Assembly (NCBI GenBank): GCA_016789745.1 | Contig: JAEUQF010000266.1 | Coordinates: 1 to 34,867 of the forward strand | Length of the DNA stretch: 34,867 nt | Source of the DNA: Bryobacterales bacterium | Lineage (GTDB): Bacteria; Acidobacteriota; Terriglobia; Bryobacterales; Bryobacteraceae | Direction: 5' to 3' | Shown: in pieces, positions 23,972 to 31,607 of the stretch | Position numbering within the stretch: the stretch's first letter is position 1 | How the letters are laid out: each line of letters starts with the position of its first letter | Notes under the pieces: model-generated | What the model saw: only the letters and a program-made list of their open reading frames with translations | The model's database searches: none | Told to the model about the DNA's origin: nothing | Program-made: the position numbers and the translations under genes

Positions 23972-24729
23972 GGGCGCAAGGGCAAGGCCGAGGATGGGCG
24001 CGGGAGGAGTTGCTGGTGGTATGCGGGTTGTACTTTAGCCTGCCGTTCGGCCAGATGCATGCGCGGAATCCCAGGGTGAAGGAAATGGCCCGGCTGTTGG
24101 GGCGTTCGGCGGGAAGCGTGGCGATGAAGTTGGTGAACCTGGCCTCGCTGGACCCGGCGCACCAGCAACGGGGTGTGAAGGGATTGAGAGGCGCGAGTCA
24201 GGCGGATGCCGCGATGTGGCGGGAGTTCGAAGAAAACTGGGCGGCGATGGTGGTGCGTAGCGAAGAGAAGCGGGAGGAGTTGGAGGGGTTAACGGCGGGG
24301 TTGGAGACGCAGCCCGCCATCGAGGCGACCGAGGGATTGCGGTTTCGTAAGGTTCGCCTCATGCAGGCCTTCTTCCGAAGATCTGTGCTGGCGGCGTACG
24401 GGGCGGCATGCTGCATGACCGGGACTACTGTAGAGGAGTTGCTGGTGGCGAGCCACATTCTGCCGTGGGCCCGGTTTCCCGATCGTCGCGTGGACCCGCG
24501 GAACGGGCTTTGCCTGGCAGCGCATTATGATCGGGCATTTGACCGGGGCCTGATCACGTTTGACGGGGAGTTGCGACTGACGTTGAGCGCGGAGTTGCGG
24601 CGATGTCGAGGGGATGGGTTTATCGCACAGGAGTTCGTCCGGCGGGAGGGCATGCCGATGCGAGTGCCGGAGCGGTTCGCGCCGGACCGGGAGTATCTGG
24701 CGTACCATCGGGCGTCGGTCTTCCGGTAG
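23968..24729 (+). CDS. HNH endonuclease domain protein
   Basis: Product of 253 residues with a C-terminal HNH_2-type nuclease motif: His163 in SHILPW, Asn179 in RNGLCL and His186 with Asp188 in HYDRAFDRG. The cysteines near the motif (C148, C149, C182) are too few to be a standard structural zinc site. The N-terminal 80 residues (WAREELLVVCGLYFSLPFG, MARLLGRSAGSVAMKL) resemble the helical domain that usually accompanies this nuclease and contains a helix-turn-helix-like segment. The start GTG overlaps the sialidase stop (GTGA), giving translational coupling of unrelated functions. These proteins occur as solitary putative restriction or homing-like nucleases; no methylase is adjacent. Confidence 0.85.
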   Translation: MRAQGQGRGWAREELLVVCGLYFSLPFGQMHARNPRVKEMARLLGRSAGSVAMKLVNLASLDPAHQQRGVKGLRGASQADAAMWREFEENWAAMVVRSEEKREELEGLTAGLETQPAIEATEGLRFRKVRLMQAFFRRSVLAAYGAACCMTGTTVEELLVASHILPWARFPDRRVDPRNGLCLAAHYDRAFDRGLITFDGELRLTLSAELRRCRGDGFIAQEFVRREGMPMRVPERFAPDREYLAYHRASVFR

Positions 24730-24741
24730 GCCAATCGCACA

Positions 24742-24885
24742 CTAAGGAGTTGGGGCCACCTCAAGAACCGGAAATTTACGTACGCTGAGGGTCCCAGTGG
24801 TACCTCCCGGCGGAATGTACGGGTTTGCCGGAACAAACGCGACTACACGTTCTTGATTAATCGTTCCCTGCAAGCCACAGCTGGA
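24742..24885 (-). other. coding-like in-frame extension after the CapA stop
   Basis: Directly after the TAA of the CapA-like fragment (24886-24888), the same frame stays open for 47 codons to a TAG at 24742-24744. It reads plausibly as a beta-rich tail (QERVVAFVPANPYIPPGG, GTLSVRKFPVLEV). It has no start codon of its own in a good position, so it is either a relic of another gene or chance. Confidence 0.3.
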
Positions 24886-25942
24886 TTATTTCAAGACCAC
24901 GGTTGCGGTCTCGCCTTCAATCGTCATGTTTGTACCGTGGGTCGACGAGAGGCGGACGAGTCGCTCGAGGACTGTGGTCGCCTCCCCACCCTGTGCGAGA
25001 TAGGGAATGCCGCGCGGGCCAGGGGCGCTGTCCAGTGACAGAACCAAGGGGCGGAAACGTAACGCAGCCAACTTGCCATCCACAAACTCACACCACGCAA
25101 CCGCACTGTAGTAGGCGAGAGGGCCATATCGGTCGGGCGAATTGACGGAGTTGAATATGTAGTTCCCGAGGCCGTACAGAATTGGCCGTTCTTTGTAGAC
25201 CTCCACACCATGCAGCGAAGGTTCACCGTGCGCCACATACAAACTCGCACCGGCATCGATCAATTCACGAGCCCATCTGACCTGCCAGGCGGGGGTATCG
25301 AACCGGTTCACGCGGGGGTCACGTCCCGGTGGAGCCGAAATGCCCCACGTTTCCACCCAGAAGTGCGAATGATGGTAGACGATCACGAATTTCGACTTGC
25401 TCGCCTTGCGGACGGAGTCCAAAATTCTGGCTTTCTGCTCCGGATTGAGCGTTCCATCCTTGCGCAGGTCCAAATAGTTCACTCCCGGTTGGCCAGGTGC
25501 CTGCGTAGGTAAAGCCGCGCTTTGTAACCTCGTCGACGGTAGCCAGCAGTCCTCCTACTCCGAGGTCTAGCGCGTGGTTGTTAGACAGAGACAGCATATT
25601 GAAACCCATATCCTTCAGGGCGTCCAAAACCTCAGGTCCGGTTCGATGCACGCTGGGCGCACGGCGTTCAACCGCCAATCCCGTCGGGGCGACGGCGGTC
25701 TCCAGATTGGTAAACCGGACGTGCGCTCCCTGAAGGTATCCCTTCGCCTGCTCCACAGCAAGCGGGTGTGCCGGCCGCAGGTCTTCATGAATGAGGGATT
25801 GCCCCACGAGTGCGATGCGCAGAGGTGAGCCACTGGAACCTGCCGCGGACTGTCCTGCAGCACGGTTGGAAGTGTCGAGCGGAATCAGCAGCAGACAGAT
25901 CGCTAACGGACTACACACGGAGGTGCCGAATCGAAAGCGCAT
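24886..25942 (-). pseudogene. CapA / poly-gamma-glutamate synthesis-type metallophosphatase, frameshifted
   Basis: Two frames together make one CapA-family protein (PGA_cap fold). The upstream fragment from ATG 25942 has a signal peptide and the family motifs FTNLETAV and SNNHALDLGVGGL, then GFTYAGT, after which the frame runs on to a stop at 25319. The downstream fragment resumes in another frame with PGQPGVNYLDLRKDG near 25500. It contains YHHSHFW, YVAHGEPSLHGVEVYK and LYGLGNYIFN and ends at 24886. Normally several dozen residues separate the AGT and PGVN regions, so a deletion together with a frameshift lies at about 25490-25510. A sequencing error alone would not explain the missing segment. 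The gene borders the decayed island at 26045-27545. Confidence 0.82.
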
Positions 25943-26044
25943 GGGATATGGCCGGAGTATACTCTCGCTGGCATGCAAGAGATAGAGAATGATAAACGGC
26001 GCAGGCGCCAGAAGACTGGTACCCGGCTCGTTGAATAACCAGCG

Positions 26045-26368
26045 CTAGAAGCCGGAGAGCCTGGCGGCGGGCGGGCAGAGAGTGCGATACCCGCCTTTGG
26101 CCAGGCGCTTGTCGGTGCGCCAAAGATAGTCGCCGGTTAGCCCAACATGCTCCCAGCCGAGCGGTGAAACATGCTGGAGCAGCGTCACATCGATCTTCTG
26201 GGATCTTCCGAGCAGCGCGGCGGCACTCTCCAGGTAAACGGTGTTCCAAAGCGTGATGGCTGCGACTACCAAGTTCAAGCCGCTGGCGCGGTGCTGCTGG
26301 TTCTCGAAAGAACGGCCGCGCATTTCCCCGAGCCGGTTTCGAGGAGTCTTGCCGGAGCGATAAAGCAT
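26045..26368 (-). mobile_element. tnpA: Tn3-family transposase, C-terminal remnant
   Basis: 107 codons match the last part of Tn3-family DDE transposases: [48 protein letters not shown] and KGGYRTL. The full protein is about 1000 residues, so roughly nine tenths are missing, including most of the catalytic core. No 38-bp terminal repeat beginning GGGG is visible beyond the stop. Immediately upstream on the same strand, the sequence switches to an unrelated decayed gene at about 26380-26400. It is a dead relic and marks old transposition here. Confidence 0.88.
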
Positions 26369-26392
26369 CCGGGATCATCCTGACCGGTGAAG

Positions 26393-27318
26393 TTCCGCGG
26401 CGCAGCCGCCCAAACGTCGCGTTGCGTCCTCGTCCTAAGTTTTGGCACGGGAGGCACAGGCGCTGATGCTGGGCCCGAAAACCGTGTGTAGGTCAGGCGG
26501 AACAACTCCTTCAACGGGAAGCGCGCCTTTTTTGTCCTTGCGGTGTTTGTCTCTTCGACGAACTCGATCAGTCGCGCAGGATCGCCGGTAAGCTGGAGGT
26601 ATTGGCGACTTTCTCGCCTGCAGGCGGCGAGAAAGTCGGCTTCGGACCCAAGATAGAGTTCCTCGAACCGGGCGTGGACCGCATCGGCGTCCGGGTACAG
26701 CGCCTCCAAGCGCGCATAGAGCCGGTCAATGTGGAAGTAAACGGGCAGGCTAACAGGAACGGGCAGAATCGAATTGACCTACCTTACGATCTCCTCCGCA
26801 TCGTGGCGGGCGATGTCGTCGCTGGCAGCAGCACAGCCCGGAAACCGGCTTTCCGCAAGCATCGCCACAGCGAGTACGGCGAGATGGTAGGGATAGCCCT
26901 GGGTTTTGTTGCTGAAGACTTCGTTACCGTACCCGCTCCCTTATTCGTCCAGACTCCAAAGCGCATCGTTTTCAGCGTTTTCAGCCAGACGGAGCTGCCG
27001 CTGGAACTGGCGGTCGAATGCCTTAATAAAGGCGGAAGAACTCGGCCCGAAGGTTCGTCTCAAGATCGCCGCCAACCTCCCAATGCTCTCCCGGAGCTTC
27101 CCTGGTGTTCGACGACGGCTCCCGTCCAGACCAGACGCGTTCCAAACGGAGTCTGCTGCACCATGAGTCGCATCGGCGGCACAGGGAATTGGCGGAGCAG
27201 GAGCGAGCTCTCCATGATAGAGGTCCTCCCAATGCTTCGCGGAGATCCGGCTCGGGTTGATAGGGAGCCCGACGTAAATTCCGATGGAGGCGAAAGCATA
27301 GCACGACGTGCCGGAGTG
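26393..27318 (-). pseudogene. decayed protein-coding gene of unknown family with in-frame stop codons
   Basis: A single minus-strand frame reads as convincing protein from about 27318 to 26400 but contains TAA (26941-26943) and TAG (26779-26781). A TGA (27319-27321) precedes it. Examples in order are IGIYVGLPINPSRISAKHWE, KAFDRQFQRQLRLAENAEND, then the TAA, GYGNEVFSNKTQGYPYHLAV, the TAG, SLPVYFHIDRLYARLEALYP and FLAACRRESRQYLQLTGDP. All segments keep the same phase, so these are nonsense changes rather than frameshifts. No start codon remains upstream. I do not recognise the family; it may be a passenger gene of the Tn3-like element. The long plus-strand frame 26602-27612 is its antisense shadow. 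Confidence 0.6.
26606..26638. repeat. perfect 13-bp inverted repeat
   Basis: CGACTTTCTCGCC (26606-26618) and its exact complement (26626-26638) surround a 7-nt loop. It lies inside the decayed gene and might be a hairpin, a recombination relic or a coincidence of coding. Confidence 0.7.
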
Positions 27319-27545
27319 TCACGCCCACACTCCCTGCGGATTCTGGGCCTTTTGTCGGCAGGAGTTGAAACGGCGAAGGCATTATCTCGCGCGGAGCCCC
27401 AGAGGACGCAGAGAAAACAGACTTTGGATCTTCTTGGCGGGCTTGGCGGGGGCGTGGCAGGCGCCACGGGCAGTGGTCCTGGGCGACGGCACGGGCTCCA
27501 AAAAGCAACGGCTTGCTCACGCTCGCTGTGCGATCGGTCGCGGCG
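27319..27545. other. non-coding spacer with purine-rich and CTTGGCGGG repeats
   Basis: Between the decayed gene and the epimerase 3' end. 27389-27416 is a GCGGAG/CAGAGG/GCAGAGA-type purine-rich tract, and 27432-27451 has CTTGGCGGG twice with its flank. I recall similar combined motifs dispersed in other bacterial genomes, but that is memory, not a search. No gene is supported. Confidence 0.4.
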
Positions 27546-28790
27546 TCAGACCGCTCTAAGCAGACGATCCAACGTGAGGATGGACAGCATCAACTGGCGC
27601 GGGGGATGGTAGTTATCCTGGCGGGCCGTATGTTCGGGCTGCGTCATCAGGCGGTCGGTGAACAGCAGGTAGCCGGGCTGGCCGTAGCGCTTCCGCGAGT
27701 ACTTCTCATCCATGATGGCTTGGGCCTTGGTGAAGTAGTCGGCGGCCCAATGGGCGTTGGGGCGGTGTTCCAGAATGTTCAGCGTGGCGATGAGGATCTC
27801 GTTTAACGCCCACAGCGGCTTCATATAGAAATACTCGCCGGTGAACCGGAACGGGATCGTGGTGCCGACAGGAGTGTAAGGGGGCCACTGATAGCCGCCC
27901 TGATTCACATTCACACACTCGGAAAAGCCTCCGTAGACGTGGTCCCAACCGACATCCAGGTGGCGGCGAATGCGGGCCGTGCAGGTGTCCCAAAGCGCTT
28001 GGTCGTTGCGGCGGCGGGCCTCTTCGGCAATCATCCAAAGCGTTTCCACCGAATGCCCGGCCTGGCACCTGGTGGCGTGGTCGGAATGCCGCGAGAAGTC
28101 GTGGTTTAGGACTTCGTTATTGAGGCCGATGTCGGGGTTGTAGTGGTGGTGGATGACGGCGTCGATGGCCTGATCGAGGATGGCCTGGATCTCGGGGTCG
28201 GGCCAGCGGGCGACCATCTGGCGAGCGATGTTGAGGTTCACCATCCACAGTCCCTGGCTGCGCTGGCCGGGGAGGGGGCAGTCCATACAAGCGAACGAAG
28301 GGTCCTCGATGCGTACGTGCAACTGGCGCATCAGGGCGAAGGCCAGGTGGCGGGACTCGTCATCATTGGCAGCCCAGGCGTATTCCTGGAGGCCTTCGGC
28401 GGCGAAGTACATGCCGTAGAGGTCGCCGGAGAAGGGGCGGAGGACGGAGCCATCGCGGTGGAAAGCTTCGGCCCACCAGCCGTCGGGTTGCGGGGCGTGC
28501 TGGAGCAGGAAGGCACGGGTCTGGCGGGCGATGTCGAGCCAGGCGGGGTTGCGGCCGAAGTTGTTATAGAGAAAGCTGTAGACCCAAAGGGCGCGGCCCT
28601 GAAACCAGCTTAGCTTGGTGTGGTTGACGGGGGAGCCGTCGTAGTCCAGGGCATGGAGGACACCGCCGTATTGGTGGTCGATGCCGTACTGGTGCCAGAA
28701 GGGGAGGACGGATTCGAACAGCTCGTGCTGGTAGCGCTGGCGGAGTTGGGGTAGGGGGAGTCCGGCGAGGTGGGTGTCAGGGCTGATCAT
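27546..28790 (-). CDS. AGE family (N-acylglucosamine 2-epimerase-like) epimerase/isomerase
   Basis: Cytoplasmic (alpha/alpha)6-barrel protein of 414 residues. The ATG at 28790 gives MISPDTHLAGLPLPQL and the family start HELFESVLPFWHQYGIDHQYGG. Typical segments are KLSWFQGRALWVYSFLY, WWAEAFHRDG, GLNNEVLNHDFSRHSDH, GHSVETLWMI and GYQWPPYTPVGTTIPFRFTG. The His in GHSVE and in the HDFSRHSDH region are candidate catalytic bases. No signal peptide is seen. The frame continues upstream into the cytochrome c gene; that extension is a shadow. It lies 20 nt after the cytochrome gene, so it may be in the same transcript. The sugar substrate (N-acetylglucosamine, cellobiose or mannose) cannot be decided. 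Confidence 0.88.
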   Translation of the reverse strand: MISPDTHLAGLPLPQLRQRYQHELFESVLPFWHQYGIDHQYGGVLHALDYDGSPVNHTKLSWFQGRALWVYSFLYNNFGRNPAWLDIARQTRAFLLQHAPQPDGWWAEAFHRDGSVLRPFSGDLYGMYFAAEGLQEYAWAANDDESRHLAFALMRQLHVRIEDPSFACMDCPLPGQRSQGLWMVNLNIARQMVARWPDPEIQAILDQAIDAVIHHHYNPDIGLNNEVLNHDFSRHSDHATRCQAGHSVETLWMIAEEARRRNDQALWDTCTARIRRHLDVGWDHVYGGFSECVNVNQGGYQWPPYTPVGTTIPFRFTGEYFYMKPLWALNEILIATLNILEHRPNAHWAADYFTKAQAIMDEKYSRKRYGQPGYLLFTDRLMTQPEHTARQDNYHPPRQLMLSILTLDRLLRAV

Positions 28791-28810
28791 AAGTGAGGGC
28801 CGTGCGTGCG

Positions 28811-29326
28811 TTAGTGTTTGGCGCGGACAAAGCCGTCGCGATTGGGCATCTTCACCTGGGGCAGGGATTGCGCGTTGAGTTCTGCATTTTCGGGGATGAT
28901 GCCGTTCAGAAAGAGGATGTAGGCGGTGAGGGAATAGACGTCGTTGGGCGGCAGGCTGCCGGGCTGGTTGAACGGCATGGCGCGATGGATGAAATCCCAG
29001 ACGGTGGTGGCGTAGGGCCAGTAGCTGCCGACAGTCTTCTTCGGCTTGCCGGTGCCAAGCGAGCCCTGGCCGCCGACCAGCGCGGGGTAGCGACCCTCCT
29101 TGCCGGCGCCTTTGTTGCCGTGACAGAGCACGCACCGCACTTCGAAGATCTTGGCGCCCTTGGCCGCGTTGCCGGAGCCCGCGGGCAGGCCGGTGCCATC
29201 GGGAAAGACGGTGATGTTCGCAGCGGCGATCTGATCGGCGGTAGCGGGCTTGCCGAAGCCGTAGGTTTTGGGCTGTTGGGCGTGCAGCAGCGTTGCGGTC
29301 AGCAGCAGGAGCGCCAGCTTAGACAT
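28811..29326 (-). CDS. c-type cytochrome, SorB/SoxD-like partner of the molybdoenzyme
   Basis: Periplasmic monoheme cytochrome of 171 residues with signal peptide MSKLALLLLTATLLHAQ. The heme site is CVLCH (Cys65, Cys68, His69), and the likely axial methionine is Met117 in HRAMPFNQPGSL. The family pattern GAKIFEVRCVLCHG...YPALVGGQGSL is typical of cytochromes paired with sulfite dehydrogenase. The start overlaps the end of the upstream SoxC-like gene by 8 bp, so the two are translationally coupled. It would pass electrons from the molybdenum centre to a terminal oxidase. Confidence 0.88.
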   Translation of the reverse strand: MSKLALLLLTATLLHAQQPKTYGFGKPATADQIAAANITVFPDGTGLPAGSGNAAKGAKIFEVRCVLCHGNKGAGKEGRYPALVGGQGSLGTGKPKKTVGSYWPYATTVWDFIHRAMPFNQPGSLPPNDVYSLTAYILFLNGIIPENAELNAQSLPQVKMPNRDGFVRAKH

Positions 29327-30521
29327 GCTTCACGCTCCCATCGGCACGCACGTACCAGCTCTTGATGGCGTTGTAGTGATAGCCGCTATGCGGCCCGCGG
29401 GTGGCGATGAGTTGATCGCGGGTGGGTTGGGTGTAGCCGGTCTCGTCGGTACAGCGCGACTGCAGCACGGCATCCTTGCCGTCCCACTGCCACGGGTATA
29501 GAAATCGCACCAGGGCCTTGTCCAACACCGGTTGCTGGAGTTTAGCCTCCGCCCAGGATTTGCCGCCGTCGGTGGAGACCTCGACCTTCGCAATCTTGCC
29601 GGTGCCGGTCCAGGAGAGGCCGGTGATCTCGTAGAAGCCGGGGCCTTGCAGTGACTGGCCTCCGGAGGGTTTGGTGATCACCGAGCGGGCTTCCATGACG
29701 AAGGAGAACTGTTCGGCTTTGCCGTCGGGGCGGAGTTCGGAGTAGTAGGCGGTCTCCTTGACGGACATGGCGGGCTTATCGGTGACGAACAGCCTGCGCA
29801 GCCATTTGACGCTGACGTTGCCTTCCCAGCCGGGGACGAGCAGGCGGAGCGGGTATCCCTGTTCGGGGCGGAGAGCTTCGCCGTTCTGGCCGTAGGCGAT
29901 GAGGGTGTCGTCCAGGCACTTCTCGATGGGGATGCTGCGGGCCATGCGGCTGTGGTCGGCGCCTTCGGCGATGATCCACTTTGCTTCGGGCTGAAGGCCG
30001 GCTTCGCGAAGGATGGTGGCAAGCGGGACGCCGGTCCACTCGGTACCGCTGACCAGGCCGTGGCTGGCCTGCACGGTGGGCGGCGGATTGCCGGCGAGGT
30101 CGCCGACCATGTTGCCGCCGCATTCCAGGAAGTAGATGCGGGAGAAGGAGGGGAAGCGGTGGATCTCGGCGGGAGTGAACGTGAGGGGCTTATCGACCAT
30201 GCCGTGAATGAGGAGTTGGTGCTGGGCGGGATCGATGGACGGGACGCCGGCGTGGTGGCGCTCGTAGTGCAGCGGGGAGGGGGTGATGGTGCCGTAGAGG
30301 TCCTGGAGCGGCGTGCGGCTGGAACCGGTGCCCTTGCTGGCGGTGAGTTCGCGGATGACGCGGACGGGCTGCTGTTCGTAGGGGGAAGGTTCCCCGTAGG
30401 GGCGCATGTGGGCGCCGAGCGAAGCTTGCGCGGCCGGAGGCTGGTCTTTCGAGGAGCAGGAGGTGAGGCCGGCGATGGCGGCAGTGGTGGTTAGGAATCG
30501 GCGGCGATCCGGTTTGCGCAT
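29319..30521 (-). CDS. soxC: SoxC/SorA-like sulfite dehydrogenase, molybdopterin subunit
   Basis: Sulfite-oxidase-family enzyme of 400 residues that oxidises sulfite or a related compound in the periplasm. The N-terminus MRKPDRRRFLTTTAAIAGL is a Tat signal. The following SC (Cys22) resembles a lipobox, so it may be a lipoprotein. The molybdenum-ligand cysteine is Cys134 in FLECGGNM. Other marks are GTEWTGVPLATIL, GYPLRLLVPGWEGNVSVKWL and the C-terminal dimerisation domain with KVEVSTDGGKSW and YHYNAIKSWYV. The downstream gene encodes its probable cytochrome. No other sox genes are in the window, so a stand-alone SorAB-type pair is the more careful reading; the symbol reflects similarity only. 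Confidence 0.85.
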   Translation of the reverse strand: MRKPDRRRFLTTTAAIAGLTSCSSKDQPPAAQASLGAHMRPYGEPSPYEQQPVRVIRELTASKGTGSSRTPLQDLYGTITPSPLHYERHHAGVPSIDPAQHQLLIHGMVDKPLTFTPAEIHRFPSFSRIYFLECGGNMVGDLAGNPPPTVQASHGLVSGTEWTGVPLATILREAGLQPEAKWIIAEGADHSRMARSIPIEKCLDDTLIAYGQNGEALRPEQGYPLRLLVPGWEGNVSVKWLRRLFVTDKPAMSVKETAYYSELRPDGKAEQFSFVMEARSVITKPSGGQSLQGPGFYEITGLSWTGTGKIAKVEVSTDGGKSWAEAKLQQPVLDKALVRFLYPWQWDGKDAVLQSRCTDETGYTQPTRDQLIATRGPHSGYHYNAIKSWYVRADGSVKHV

Positions 30522-30545
30522 AGGGGAAAGAAGTAATGTACCGTG

Positions 30546-31565
30546 TTACGGCTCGGTGCGGGCGAGGCCGGCTTTGGCGCATTCCTGGGCAACGGTGACG
30601 TAGCGGACGACGGCGTCATTGCCGATCACGTAGGGGTGGGGGTCGGAAGGCTTGCGGGCGGCCATGCGCGGGAGCTTGTTCTTGGCGTCGTCAAGGTGCG
30701 TGTGGTTGGCGATGAGGACGTCGGCACCGGCCTTGGCAACGATGTCGCGGAAGCGGGTGGCGGATTGGATGTACTGGTCGAACCAGAATTTGTTGGGGCG
30801 ATCGGGCGTGATGTACACGGGGCTGCCGGAGAGCCAGTTGAAGCCGGTGCCGCCCCAGGAAGCGGCGAGGTGGGGTTTGCCGTTGTCCTTGACCGGGACA
30901 AGGACGGAGAGCGTTCCGAGGGTGTGGCCGGGAGTTACGTGCAACGTGATAGTCGTGTCGCCGAGGGTGAGTTTCATGCCATCGGTGGCAACGATGTCGC
31001 GGCGGGCTTTGAGCCAGGTGGCCTGCGTGCGGTCGAGCAGATTCCAGTCTTCGGCGCCCATGACGACCTTGGCGCCGTAGTGTTCCTGCAGGTAGCCGGC
31101 GCCGCCGACGTGATCGCGATGGGCGTGGCTGACGATGACGTACTTGATATCGGCGGGGTTGAGGCCGAGTTTCTTCAGACCGCCGACGATCTCGTCCTGG
31201 ACCGAGTAGTCGAAGATGGCATCAATAATGATAATGCCGGCCGAGGTGGTGACGGCCCAGGCGCCGTAGTCTTTCTCGCCTACGAAGTAGAGGTTGTCGA
31301 AGACTTTGACGGGTTCGGCATGCCAGGTGTCGCGGGCGGGCGGAGTGGAGGGACGCGGCGGGCGAGCGGGCGGGACGGCGGTGGCGCGCGGGGCGGCGGG
31401 CTTTGCGAACTGCGTGCAGATGCCTTCGTAGATTCCCATGTGATCGGTGCCGGCGGCTTTGCGGGCGGCGTCGAGGTGGGCTTTGACGGCGGCTTCCTTG
31501 TCAGGGGCGGGTTGGGCCTGGAGGGCGGCGGCGAGGGTGAGGGTGAGGGTGAGGGCGAAGCGCAT
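30546..31565 (-). CDS. secreted metallo-beta-lactamase-fold hydrolase
   Basis: Product of 339 residues with a signal peptide (MRFALTLTLTLAAALQAQ). Zinc ligands follow the MBL pattern HAHRDH (His147, His149, Asp151, His152), His214 in TPGHTLGT and a further histidine in NHTHLDD. The arrangement resembles subclass B3-like hydrolases, but with a Pro-rich insert (residues 58-78) before the fold. A true beta-lactamase role is not shown; many B3-like periplasmic hydrolases have other substrates. The start region contains a tandem GAGGGT array (31530-31554) coding the LTLTLTL of the signal peptide. Neighbours are on the same strand, but gaps suggest separate transcripts. Confidence 0.85.
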   Translation of the reverse strand: MRFALTLTLTLAAALQAQPAPDKEAAVKAHLDAARKAAGTDHMGIYEGICTQFAKPAAPRATAVPPARPPRPSTPPARDTWHAEPVKVFDNLYFVGEKDYGAWAVTTSAGIIIIDAIFDYSVQDEIVGGLKKLGLNPADIKYVIVSHAHRDHVGGAGYLQEHYGAKVVMGAEDWNLLDRTQATWLKARRDIVATDGMKLTLGDTTITLHVTPGHTLGTLSVLVPVKDNGKPHLAASWGGTGFNWLSGSPVYITPDRPNKFWFDQYIQSATRFRDIVAKAGADVLIANHTHLDDAKNKLPRMAARKPSDPHPYVIGNDAVVRYVTVAQECAKAGLARTEP

Positions 31566-31607
31566 GGCTGGTGATTGGGAAGGATATCACTGATAGCGGC
31601 GCCGCGC

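Noticed and set aside
26602..27612. 336-codon plus-strand frame
   Set aside because: The minus strand here reads as a coherent though broken protein; the plus frame changes character along its length and runs into the epimerase 3' end.
31530..31554. GAGGGT tandem array as a microsatellite of interest
   Set aside because: It simply encodes the LTLTLTL of a signal peptide; slippage is possible but nothing more is indicated.
30543..31574. 343-codon plus-strand frame
   Set aside because: Val/Gly-rich antisense of the metallo-beta-lactamase-fold gene, which has all its zinc ligands.
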